DNA of 64,000 nucleotides, from contig JAFWOT010000012.1 in NCBI GenBank assembly GCA_017509785.1, positions 195,476 through 259,475 of the forward strand, given 5' to 3'. How positions within the stretch are numbered: the first letter of the stretch is position 1; each line of letters begins with the position of its first letter. Below the pieces are notes generated by a model that was given only the letters and a program-made list of their open reading frames with translations, ran no database searches and was not told the DNA's origin. The DNA comes from Clostridia bacterium. Lineage in GTDB: Bacteria; Bacillota; Clostridia; Christensenellales; CAG-138. Made by a program: the position numbers and the translations under genes. Below are positions 8,832 to 15,943 of the stretch, one piece after another.

Positions 8832-9130
8832 CAGTATTCACCTCCGAAGGTTATCTTGCGGACGGTATTGCCGATCTCGAGCACTTCAGGTATGAAGAAG
8901 CCGAAATTATGCTCGAAATAGGGGTTGACCTTGACGACTTCGCCTCTGGCCCTGCGGCCGGTGCGTGTGATGACCTCGGCCTCATCGCCGATCTCAGCGT
9001 CTTGCTGAAGGTAACCCTTGACCCACATCTCAAGGGGATTAGCTTTTGTGTCCTCGGGCAGAGCGGAAGAACGCTCCTCCGGGGGCAGAACGACGGTATG
9101 GATCTGCACCCAATCGCCTTTTTTTGCCAT
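8831..9130 (-). CDS. ortA: 2-Amino-4-oxopentanoate thiolase, alpha subunit
   Basis: A 99-residue subunit that partners OrtB. It starts AKKGDWVQIHTVVLPPEER and carries ANPLEMWVKGYL and a basic beta-rich stretch ITRTGRRARGEV, as in known OrtA proteins. GGAGG lies before the ATG. It is encoded between ord (65-base gap) and ortB (1-base overlap), the order described for clostridial ornithine clusters. No cofactor motif is visible. Confidence 0.93.
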   Translation of the reverse strand: MAKKGDWVQIHTVVLPPEERSSALPEDTKANPLEMWVKGYLQQDAEIGDEAEVITRTGRRARGEVVKVNPYFEHNFGFFIPEVLEIGNTVRKITFGGEY

Positions 9131-9195
9131 ACTGTTTATCCTCCAAATAAAAGTGCTGAGGGAAGCCCCTGTTTAAGGAGCTCCCCATTAAAGGT

Positions 9196-10242
9196 TTATT
9201 TCTCTATATAGTCACGGAAGTCGCCCATGATGGCATGGGGAACGGGAAGATCGATCATGGTCTTAAGGCCGGGCTTCGCGTTGATGACGTGCGGGATCAT
9301 GTTGACGCACATCGCGATCGTGCCGAGACCGCCCTCGACCTCGGGGGTGTTGGCGACGTGGATGGCAGGAGTGCCCTCGATAACGACGTAATCGCCGGTA
9401 TGGGTGCCTTCCATCTCGGGCTCGATCTGCTGGGGATGGATGAGATCGATCTTCATCTGACCGTCAACGTAAGCCTGCGCGGTCATGTTTACGCCGGCGA
9501 CGTTGCCCGCGGCCGCAAAGCCGTAAGGAGCCTGACGGTCGACCTTCGTTACGATGGGAGCCATCTGCTTCTCGAACTTGTCGATCTTCCAGCCGAGAGC
9601 CTCTGCGATCATGCCGGCGGACTCTTCAAAACCGACGTGGCCGGCAAGGGAGCCGTCCTCAACGCCCTTGTTGAACTCGTCGACGGTGATGCCTATGCCC
9701 TGCTCCTTCATTACGGCGGGGCCGAAGGGGGAGAGGGAGTTGACGCGCTTGCACATGACGCTTTCCACGTCAATCATGCAGCCGGAGAGGCAGATGGCAA
9801 GCAGATCCATCATGAGACCGGGATTGATGCCGGTGCCGAGAACGGAAACGCCGTTCTCCTTGGCGATGCGGTCAAGCTCCGCGGCAAGCTCGGGATGCTG
9901 AGCCTTGGGGTAGGCCATCTCTTCAGCGGTGGTGACTACGTTGATCCCGTTCTCAAGGACCTTCTTGAGCTTGGGGAATACGGCGGGAACGAAGGAATCG
10001 GTGGCGACGATGGCGACGTCTGCAGCGCCCTTGTAGATGACGCTGTCGATATCGTTGGAAATGAGAACGTCCTTGCGGTCGCCGCGTTCTACGCCGAGGC
10101 GCTCGAATATGCTCATTCCGTTGAGCTTATCCCACATGTCGCATACGCCGGTGATCTCGACGCCTTTCTTGCCGAGAAGCATCTTCGCGATACCGGAACC
10201 CATTGCTCCGAAGCCCCATATGGCTACTCTTACATTTTCCAT
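9196..10242 (-). CDS. ord: 2,4-Diaminopentanoate dehydrogenase
   Basis: Oxidatively deaminates (2R,4S)-2,4-diaminopentanoate to 2-amino-4-oxopentanoate with NAD(P)+. The N-terminus is a Rossmann dinucleotide fold (VAIWGFGAMGSGIA), followed by VTTAEEMAYP and GTGINPGLMMD, in the dihydrodipicolinate reductase-like superfamily to which Ord belongs. I chose the ATG at 10242 because GGAGG sits 7 bases upstream; an in-frame ATG at 10284 would lie inside the leader with no ribosome site. First gene of the ornithine operon, with its own promoter and a palindrome at the predicted start of transcription. NADH made here needs a Stickland acceptor, none of which is in the window. Confidence 0.95.
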   Translation of the reverse strand: MENVRVAIWGFGAMGSGIAKMLLGKKGVEITGVCDMWDKLNGMSIFERLGVERGDRKDVLISNDIDSVIYKGAADVAIVATDSFVPAVFPKLKKVLENGINVVTTAEEMAYPKAQHPELAAELDRIAKENGVSVLGTGINPGLMMDLLAICLSGCMIDVESVMCKRVNSLSPFGPAVMKEQGIGITVDEFNKGVEDGSLAGHVGFEESAGMIAEALGWKIDKFEKQMAPIVTKVDRQAPYGFAAAGNVAGVNMTAQAYVDGQMKIDLIHPQQIEPEMEGTHTGDYVVIEGTPAIHVANTPEVEGGLGTIAMCVNMIPHVINAKPGLKTMIDLPVPHAIMGDFRDYIEK

Positions 10243-10274
10243 AAATAACCTCCGTGTAATTAAATGCGATAGGA

Positions 10275-10296
10275 ATTTGGGCATTATCTCCCAAAT
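10275..10296. promoter_or_regulatory. Palindrome at the ord transcription start (possible operator)
   Basis: ATTTGGG, 8-base spacer, CCCAAAT: a perfect 7-bp inverted repeat. It lies just downstream of the predicted minus-strand -10 box and covers the expected +1. That position suits a repressor site controlling the ornithine genes. It could alternatively fold as a small leader hairpin. Confidence 0.45.
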
Positions 10297-10300
10297 AAGG

Positions 10301-10329
10301 ATTATATCATATTAGTAAGGTTATCGTAA
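10301..10329 (-). promoter_or_regulatory. Promoter of the ornithine operon
   Basis: On the minus strand TTACGA, 17 bases, TATAAT. The -10 box is perfect and the spacing ideal. It lies about 60 bases before the ord start codon. Confidence 0.7.
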
Positions 10330-10408
10330 CCCCCTTCGAATGGAACAGAATATTATATTATTCGATTCCGGGTTCGGACACATATGTGAATGATTTTATC
10401 AAAACTCC

Positions 10409-10436
10409 TTGCAAAGGGCGACAGATCCTGTATAAT
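10409..10436 (+). promoter_or_regulatory. Promoter of the dockerin metalloprotease gene
   Basis: TTGCAA, 16 bases, TATAAT, divergent from the ord promoter; about 42 bases before the chosen start codon. TTGCAA recurs as a -35 box elsewhere in this window. Confidence 0.65.
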
Positions 10437-10478
10437 ATTGATATATGCTCAATGAGCAAATACAGAAGGAGAATCACA

Positions 10479-12875
10479 ATGAAAAGACGACTCGTTTCCC
10501 TGTTGACTGCCCTCATAATGATCATAGCGATCCTTCCTGCGGCAAGCATCTCGGCAGAGACCGATGCTCTTGAGATGGGTTCCGGCGGCCTTGTGCTCGA
10601 CACCGACCCCGCGGGCGGGTATGAGGGCGATTATGTTCTCATCTATAATCCGGCTACTTCCTCCTACACAAGCTACTCAACGGGCGATATGTCCGGCAGG
10701 ATCGAGACCGCTCCCGATCCTTACGCTAAGAGCCCGGAGACTAACGGCGACGATCTTTACAGGATAGACGTCGACGCGAAGATCGCACAGATCGACGCGC
10801 ACCGTCCCAAGATCGATACGCCCGAGGCTTTGAAGGTCTCCTACAACGTGGGAGATACCCGCAATTTCACCATCTCCAGCTACAGCCCCGGCCCTACGAG
10901 CCTCAACTTCAAGTGCGTTGCAAAGGGCGATCACTGCTACGTCTGGACTCCCTCCCAGAATCTCTCGAATTATTATCCGCTTGACGTGCTCGACCCCACT
11001 TATCCGCAGCTCGTCTGCGATGAGTTTGAATCGAAGTTCGATCAGATGAACAGCTCCTTCGGCGACCATGACAACGGCTCTCAGGGCGACGGCAGGATCA
11101 ACCTCATGTACTACAACATCGACGACGGCTGGAACATCAACGTGAATACCGGTTACGTTGCGGGTTATTTCTCTCAGTACGATTACAGCTCGAACGGCCT
11201 GCCGATGATCCACGTCGATACCTACCCCTGCGTCTACTATGTCAACGCGCAGGGTGAGGAGCGCTATAATCTTGCCAACTCCTTCAGCGTTTTCTGCCAC
11301 GAGTATCAGCACCTTATCAACTACTCGCAGACCGGCGGCATGGACACCTGGCTCAACGAGTGTATGAGCGCGGCGGCGGAGGAGATCTGCTATCCGGGCT
11401 CCAGTATCGTTTCGAGGATACAGAGCTGGGAGAATTACTATTATAACGACAACGACGACTGGCTGAATCCCCCTCATGAGTTCGGCTATACTCCGGAGTA
11501 TGAGCTGCATAACGGCTACTCCATGTACGGCTGGAGCAATAATCTCGATTACGTTCTCCCGCTTTACTCCCAGGTATCGATGTTCGCACAGTATCTCTTT
11601 ACCCATTACGGCAACACGATATTCAGGCAGATCACCCAGGCTTACAGCGGGTATAACGGTTCTGTCAATGCCATTTCCACGGCAACGGGGATGAACACCT
11701 CCGAGCTCGTTAAGAACTTCCGTATCGCGGTGACCGCGAACGACCCCGATTCTTTTGACGGTCTTTACGGCTTCGTTCCCCAGCCCGGGTACGATCCCGC
11801 ACAGTACCATGACGTTGCGAATCCCTACGATCTTCTGAGCCCCGTCATCTATACCGGGAACTCCTGCTCGATCTCGGGCGGCGGTTCCATAACCGTTAAG
11901 CCCATCGGAGGCGTTTATAATCCTCCCTCCGGCGCGAGCTCCAATCTCGTCTACGTCGGCATTACGAGGAACCTCAATACGGAACCCGTTTCGCTTGAGG
12001 GGATAGCGCTTTCTCCCGCTAACGCAACGACCTATATCGGGGAGAACACTTCCATCTCCATAATCAGGACTCCCCTGAACGCGATCGATTACGACGCCGA
12101 ATGGAGCATCTCCGATACATCCATTGCGACGATTGTCGGCGCCGCAAGGTCCGCCACGGTCACCGGCGTTTCCGAAGGGCGCGTCACGGTCACCTGCCGC
12201 GCGACAGACAGGCAGACCGGCAGAGTCTTCACCGCCTATGCGCAGGTAAACGTCAACCGTTATCCGACCCTTGACGAGGCGCTGAACGTTCCCGGCGGCA
12301 CGCTTACCTTCACGGGCATAACCTCCTATCCCTGGGAGGTGAACACGGAATACGAAGGCAGGCTCTGCGCCAACTCCACGAACCAGCATACGTCGAGTAC
12401 GACCTCCTCCGTTCAGACGACCATCGCAATGCAGGCGGGGGAGAGCATATCCTTCGACTGGGCTGTATCGAGCGAGGGCGGCTACGATAAGCTGATATTC
12501 TACGTCAATAACAGCACCATCACCAACATCAACGGCAGCGCTGATTTCACCACCTACACATGGACGGCCTCCGGCAACGGAACATATACCTTCAAGTGGT
12601 CGTATGAGAAGGATTATTCCGTTGATTACGGAAGAGATACCGGCTACCTTGACAACGTTTCATACAGCGGCGATCCGGGCTCCGATATCCTCATGGGCGA
12701 CGTAGATATGAACGGTACCGTCAATTCGGCGGACGCGCTCCTGCTGCTGAGGTACATAATGGATCTTGAGTACCTCAATTCCGATCAGCTCCTCCGCGCC
12801 GACGTGACGCAGGATGGCGCCGTGCACGCGGACGACGCTCTGCTCATACTCCGCAGGACGATGGATCTCGTGTAA
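10479..12875 (+). CDS. Secreted HExxH metalloprotease with Big2 and dockerin domains
   Basis: A 798-residue exported protein. Signal peptide: KRR then a hydrophobic core and cleavage near SISA-ET (about 26). The catalytic region carries a zinc motif HEYQHLIN (H274, H278) and a downstream Glu in WLNEC (E293), the spacing of gluzincin-like families such as M30/hyicolysin; family is from memory and not certain. A bacterial Ig-like domain type 2 lies at about 505-600, then a possible carbohydrate-binding-like beta domain, then a type I dockerin at 738-798 with two calcium-loop repeats (GDVDMNGTVNSADALLLL and ADVTQDGAVHADDALLIL). The start has AGAAGGAG 6 bases upstream. No cohesin partner is in the window. 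Confidence 0.85.
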   Translation: MKRRLVSLLTALIMIIAILPAASISAETDALEMGSGGLVLDTDPAGGYEGDYVLIYNPATSSYTSYSTGDMSGRIETAPDPYAKSPETNGDDLYRIDVDAKIAQIDAHRPKIDTPEALKVSYNVGDTRNFTISSYSPGPTSLNFKCVAKGDHCYVWTPSQNLSNYYPLDVLDPTYPQLVCDEFESKFDQMNSSFGDHDNGSQGDGRINLMYYNIDDGWNINVNTGYVAGYFSQYDYSSNGLPMIHVDTYPCVYYVNAQGEERYNLANSFSVFCHEYQHLINYSQTGGMDTWLNECMSAAAEEICYPGSSIVSRIQSWENYYYNDNDDWLNPPHEFGYTPEYELHNGYSMYGWSNNLDYVLPLYSQVSMFAQYLFTHYGNTIFRQITQAYSGYNGSVNAISTATGMNTSELVKNFRIAVTANDPDSFDGLYGFVPQPGYDPAQYHDVANPYDLLSPVIYTGNSCSISGGGSITVKPIGGVYNPPSGASSNLVYVGITRNLNTEPVSLEGIALSPANATTYIGENTSISIIRTPLNAIDYDAEWSISDTSIATIVGAARSATVTGVSEGRVTVTCRATDRQTGRVFTAYAQVNVNRYPTLDEALNVPGGTLTFTGITSYPWEVNTEYEGRLCANSTNQHTSSTTSSVQTTIAMQAGESISFDWAVSSEGGYDKLIFYVNNSTITNINGSADFTTYTWTASGNGTYTFKWSYEKDYSVDYGRDTGYLDNVSYSGDPGSDILMGDVDMNGTVNSADALLLLRYIMDLEYLNSDQLLRADVTQDGAVHADDALLILRRTMDLV

Positions 12876-12906
12876 AAACATATAAAAAATAATTGAAGTG
12901 ATAATG

Positions 12907-12948
12907 GGATGTCGAATTGAGTCTATGACTCAGAGACATCCTATTTTT
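12907..12948 (+). terminator. Terminator after the metalloprotease gene
   Basis: GGATGTC pairs with GACATCC around an inner stem TGAGTC/GACTCA, followed by TATTTTT. The outer and inner stems stack into one long hairpin. Confidence 0.75.
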
Positions 12949-12950
12949 GA

Positions 12951-13079
12951 TTAATATATAATGATGTTATTGCCTGCTCTCCCATTGGCGGTAATGATGA
13001 TTGTCTGTATGTGACGGCGGACGGAGATCTTCATTATCACAGTTCCGTTTTTGAACCGGTTGATTATGTGATCGAATAA
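12951..13079 (+). pseudogene. Possible gene remnant (C-terminal fragment without start)
   Basis: A 42-codon stretch open from the stop at 12948-12950 to the TAA at 13077-13079. It has no ATG and no ribosome site, but reads like real protein: the part GNDDCLYVTADGDLHYHSS is followed by a plausible C-terminus ending DYVIE. Codon choice resembles neighbouring genes. It may be the tail of a lost gene; chance cannot be excluded at this length. The rest of the 268-base gap between the protease and the next gene holds only two terminators. Confidence 0.3.
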
Positions 13080-13095
13080 TATGCCGAATTGCGTT

Positions 13096-13127
13096 AAATC
13101 GGAGGCGCTGAAAACGCCTCCGATTTT
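13096..13127. terminator. Terminator at the end of the DUF6935-like gene, usable in both directions
   Basis: AAATCGGAGGCG, 7-base loop, CGCCTCCGATTTT: a 12-bp perfect stem with A and T tracts on its two sides, 15 bases from the stop of the minus-strand gene. Confidence 0.8.
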
Positions 13128-13142
13128 AATGTGTATGTGTTC

Positions 13143-13748
13143 TTATGCCCACTCGTTCTTGCTCGTGGGGATGCGGATGCCGAGCAGCATTCCGGAGAAC
13201 TCCCAAAGGAACCATTGGCCGGTGGAAGGCTTCAGGCGCAGATCCAGGAAGCGCTCGGAATCCGCCCCGGAGGATCTGATGAATATACGCAGATAGCCGT
13301 CTTTGTAATTATCACGGCTGTGGGCAAACTCGTTGACCGTAACGGTGTAGGGAACGGTGGGGGTGTAATCGTTATCGGGCGAAGTCCCGCCGAGATAGGA
13401 GCGGGGGATATAATCGACGCCGTCCATGAACCTGTCGTTCATGAAGTTGATCTCCATTTGAGAAAGAGGACGGGGACCCTTCAAATAGTTCAGCATCTCG
13501 ATCGATGCTTCCCTGTTTTTGGCAAACTCGCAAAGCGCGAGCACAGAGAGCGCGGCCACGCTGTAGGGATCCTTCAGATCCGCTCCGGGAAGAGCCTTCA
13601 ATTGGTTAAGATCCTCGGGAAGGGTATTGAAAGTGAGAGTCTTGGTGATCGTGTTGGCGGCCTTATCGACGGCGTTCTTTATGCTGTTGCCGAGGCCGTT
13701 TCTGACTTCGCCGGAAAGCTTCCTGATAAGTGAATCTAAAAAACTCAT
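13143..13748 (-). CDS. DUF6935-like protein of unknown function
   Basis: A 201-residue protein without signal peptide or membrane segment. The N-terminal third is helical and amphipathic; the C-terminal half contains VPYTVTVNEF, GYLRIFIRSSGADSER, LRLKPSTGQWFLWE and a final short stretch ending NEWA. From memory this pattern matches DUF6935, common in gut Clostridia, function unknown. I chose the ATG at 13748 because AAGGAG precedes it; an in-frame TTG/ATG further upstream would overlap the promoter. It has its own promoter and follows the solute-binding-like gene by 105 bases. Confidence 0.8.
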   Translation of the reverse strand: MSFLDSLIRKLSGEVRNGLGNSIKNAVDKAANTITKTLTFNTLPEDLNQLKALPGADLKDPYSVAALSVLALCEFAKNREASIEMLNYLKGPRPLSQMEINFMNDRFMDGVDYIPRSYLGGTSPDNDYTPTVPYTVTVNEFAHSRDNYKDGYLRIFIRSSGADSERFLDLRLKPSTGQWFLWEFSGMLLGIRIPTSKNEWA

Positions 13749-13803
13749 ATTGCGCTCCTTTTCTTTTGTGATCGAATGAATTGAGCTGTATTCGTCAATT
13801 AAT

Positions 13804-13832
13804 ATACTAACACAAATCCCGCCCGATTGCAA
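13804..13832 (-). promoter_or_regulatory. Promoter of the DUF6935-like gene
   Basis: Minus strand TTGCAA, 17 bases, TAGTAT, about 55 bases before the ATG. It begins 22 bases inside from the end of the preceding gene (13854). Confidence 0.6.
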
Positions 13833-13853
13833 TACCGATCATCACTTATCCGG

Positions 13854-14699
13854 TCAATTATCCGCGTCGAAAAGCGCCGAATACATATCCTTTATGAATA
13901 CGGGGTCGAAATCTGCGCTTATTCCCTCTGCCACCGGGATGAGCCCGAGCTCGGGAAGGGTTTCCTGTGAGTCCCTGCCGGTGACGAATTCGATAAGCCC
14001 CGTCATATACGGCAGCTTCGTTTCATCGGGACCGGAACAAATACCGATCCGCTGGATGAGTTCGCCTCCGACTGTAAGAGGGATCGCTTCAAAATACGGC
14101 GCTTTACCCATCAGGTTCTTTCGATGCATATCTCCGGCTCCGCGAAGATCGCAAACGCAGGATGGAGCTTTCCCCTTTTCGAATTCCTCCGGAGTACCCG
14201 CGAGCTCCATGAGGTGTTCTTTATCGGTGCTTTCGGAAGATGGATCGAAAATCAATACCGTCCCCGAAGCGCAGTATGGCTGAGTTTCCGGTTCCGTGCC
14301 GGGATCCATGAAAAGGGAGGAGGGGAGAGCTCCCTCCCGGAAGCTTATCATATCCGGCTTTTTACCGGCCTCAAGCTCCTCAAGGGCCTGTTCGGGCGTC
14401 ATGGAGCGGACTTCGAAATGGATGCCTATGAACCGGGAGGAATACTCTTTTGCGCGGGAATTCAGCCAGGCTTCGAGGCTTCCGGAATACGGCTTGAAGC
14501 TTGCAATATGCCACACGCTTATTACGCCGACCGTCGGTTCGGTCTCATGCTCGAACCATGATCTGTAAACGTCCCTGCCAAGGCGCGGAGAATAATAGAG
14601 AGGCGCGGCGAAAAAGAAAGCTCCGGCGAGCAGCAGCGCGGCGCAGGAACTTAGAATTCGTTTGGTTTTGACAGATCGTTTCTCGATGGCCGTTCTCAT
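13854..14699 (-). CDS. Membrane-anchored solute-binding-like protein
   Basis: A 281-residue protein with a basic N-terminus (KRSVKTKR) and one hydrophobic segment at about 15-33, no lipobox cysteine in the usual place, so probably an uncleaved anchor or signal peptide. The outside part has features of extracellular type 1 solute-binding proteins: an opening strand VGVISVWHIASFKP, then FEVRSMTPEQALEELEAGKKPDMISF, which is the typical 'compute a ligand in a cleft' segment of sugar-binding lipoproteins. No permease or ABC ATPase gene is nearby, so a transport role is unsupported. The start lacks a clear Shine-Dalgarno. It follows the recombinase gene by 29 bases. Confidence 0.65.
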   Translation of the reverse strand: MRTAIEKRSVKTKRILSSCAALLLAGAFFFAAPLYYSPRLGRDVYRSWFEHETEPTVGVISVWHIASFKPYSGSLEAWLNSRAKEYSSRFIGIHFEVRSMTPEQALEELEAGKKPDMISFREGALPSSLFMDPGTEPETQPYCASGTVLIFDPSSESTDKEHLMELAGTPEEFEKGKAPSCVCDLRGAGDMHRKNLMGKAPYFEAIPLTVGGELIQRIGICSGPDETKLPYMTGLIEFVTGRDSQETLPELGLIPVAEGISADFDPVFIKDMYSALFDADN

Positions 14700-14728
14700 A
14701 CGAAGAAGATATGAGAGATCCTACGGAC

Positions 14729-15826
14729 TTATTCTTCAACCTTATCGTGGGGCCCCAACGGAAGCTCGTCATCGGAAGGATCGTCCTTGAGCTTTATGAT
14801 CTCCGCCGCGAGACGGCGTCTGTCCTCGCTCATTGCGGCGTAATGCTTGCGCGTCGTGTTGACGTCCTTGTGCCCGAGAACGTCGGCGACAAGGTAGATA
14901 TCTCCCGTTTCACGGTAGAGCATAGTGCCGTACGTGCTGCGAAGCTTATGGGGCGAGATCTTCTTCAGCGGAGCCGCGATCCGCGCGTACTTTTTAACGA
15001 GGACCTCGACGGCTCTGACGCTCATTCTCTTCTTCTGCATCGAAAGAAAGAACGCGTTTTCATGTCCTTCGGCGGGAACGATCGCCTCCCTGTAAACCAT
15101 GTATTGAAGCAGCGCGCGCCTTACGTCCTGCCCGAATACCATCTGTTCCTCATTGCCGCCTTTACGCGTGATGCGGACCTCGTTCGACATGAAATTAATG
15201 TCGTCCATATCGATGCCCACCAGCTCGCTGATGCGCATTCCTGTACCGAGAAACAATGTAATAATAGCTGTGTCACGAATTACATTCTGCTGATGATACT
15301 GCTTTTGCTTAGCGGTTAGTCCTTCGCCGTTTTCTACGGTGGAGAGGAGGCGGGCCATCTCATCGGGTTCGAGCCTTATGATCGGCTTTTCATGAAGCTT
15401 CGGCGTGTCTACAAGGGCAGGAGCGTTGTTTTTGATCCGTTCCTTCTTATAGAGATATTTGAAAAGAGCCCTGATCGCGGAGAGCTTGCGCGCCTTTGCT
15501 CGTTCGCCGTTCATGACGAGCGCGGAATCATCGTCCGGCTGATACAGGGATACGTATTCGAGGAAGCATTCTATGCATACCGCGTCGACTTTCTCAAGTA
15601 CAGATATGTCGATATCCCGCATCGATCCGACGCCGGAACAGAGATCGGTCCCCAAAAGATACGTGAAGAACGTCCTGAGATCCACGGCGTAACCGTATCT
15701 CGTCATTATGCCGGTCGTCAGCTCGATGCCTCGGAAAAAATCAGTACAGCAGCGCGGAAGTGCCGAAACGATCTTTCGCAGCTTTAAAGTGTATTTCTTG
15801 GTCTTTTCGATGGAATACTCGCTCAT
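14729..15826 (-). CDS. Tyrosine recombinase / integrase (Xer-like)
   Basis: A 365-residue site-specific recombinase. The core-binding (SAM-like) domain is at about 25-130 and the catalytic domain at about 150-345. The catalytic residues are all present: R198 in GTGMRISEL, K222 in the beta hairpin, H293 and R296 in SPHKLRSTYG, H319 in VLGHKDVNTT, and the nucleophile Y329 in RKHYA. It is longer than XerC/XerD (about 300) and carries an acidic tail. No phage or conjugation genes surround it. GGAGG precedes the start. A promoter and a perfect 15-bp inverted repeat lie directly upstream, either its operator or its recombination site. Confidence 0.9.
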   Translation of the reverse strand: MSEYSIEKTKKYTLKLRKIVSALPRCCTDFFRGIELTTGIMTRYGYAVDLRTFFTYLLGTDLCSGVGSMRDIDISVLEKVDAVCIECFLEYVSLYQPDDDSALVMNGERAKARKLSAIRALFKYLYKKERIKNNAPALVDTPKLHEKPIIRLEPDEMARLLSTVENGEGLTAKQKQYHQQNVIRDTAIITLFLGTGMRISELVGIDMDDINFMSNEVRITRKGGNEEQMVFGQDVRRALLQYMVYREAIVPAEGHENAFFLSMQKKRMSVRAVEVLVKKYARIAAPLKKISPHKLRSTYGTMLYRETGDIYLVADVLGHKDVNTTRKHYAAMSEDRRRLAAEIIKLKDDPSDDELPLGPHDKVEE

Positions 15827-15852
15827 GGGGAAGCCTCCTTATGACTTGCTTC

Positions 15853-15881
15853 ATTATAACACAACATTGCGTTAAAGACAA
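15853..15881 (-). promoter_or_regulatory. Promoter of the tyrosine recombinase gene
   Basis: Minus strand TTGTCT, 17 bases, TATAAT; the -10 box is perfect. The -35 box lies inside the spacer of the 15-bp inverted repeat, so anything bound to the repeat would block this promoter. Confidence 0.65.
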
Positions 15882-15897
15882 GTTTAACGCAATGTTG
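15862..15897. repeat. Perfect 15-bp inverted repeat with 6-bp spacer
   Basis: Left arm CAACATTGCGTTAAA, asymmetric spacer GACAAG, right arm TTTAACGCAATGTTG. All 15 pairs match. Arms with a 6-8 bp asymmetric centre are the layout of dif, loxP and FRT type core sites for tyrosine recombinases, one of which is encoded 36 bases away. It also fits a dimeric repressor operator, and could fold into a hairpin after rnhA, but there is no T-tract. Confidence 0.85.
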
Positions 15898-15943
15898 GAT
15901 CGGGATAAAGCTAAAATATATTTTTCAAGGAAGCAAACCGGTT

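Noticed and set aside
10243..10284. Longer N-terminus for ord
   Set aside because: The extra residues precede the Rossmann motif without a ribosome site, while GGAGG sits before the ATG at 10242.
10677..12389. Long minus-strand open frame opposite the metalloprotease
   Set aside because: The plus-strand protein has a signal peptide, zinc motif and dockerin; the opposite frame has none and is a shadow.
14729..15826. Prophage or integrative conjugative element
   Set aside because: Only a recombinase is present; no structural phage genes, relaxase, excisionase or tRNA attachment site were seen nearby.
15862..15897. Calling the inverted repeat the chromosomal dif site or the rnhA terminator
   Set aside because: It lacks the usual dif centre and arm sequence and its arms are longer; no T-tract follows it, so neither name can be supported from sequence alone.
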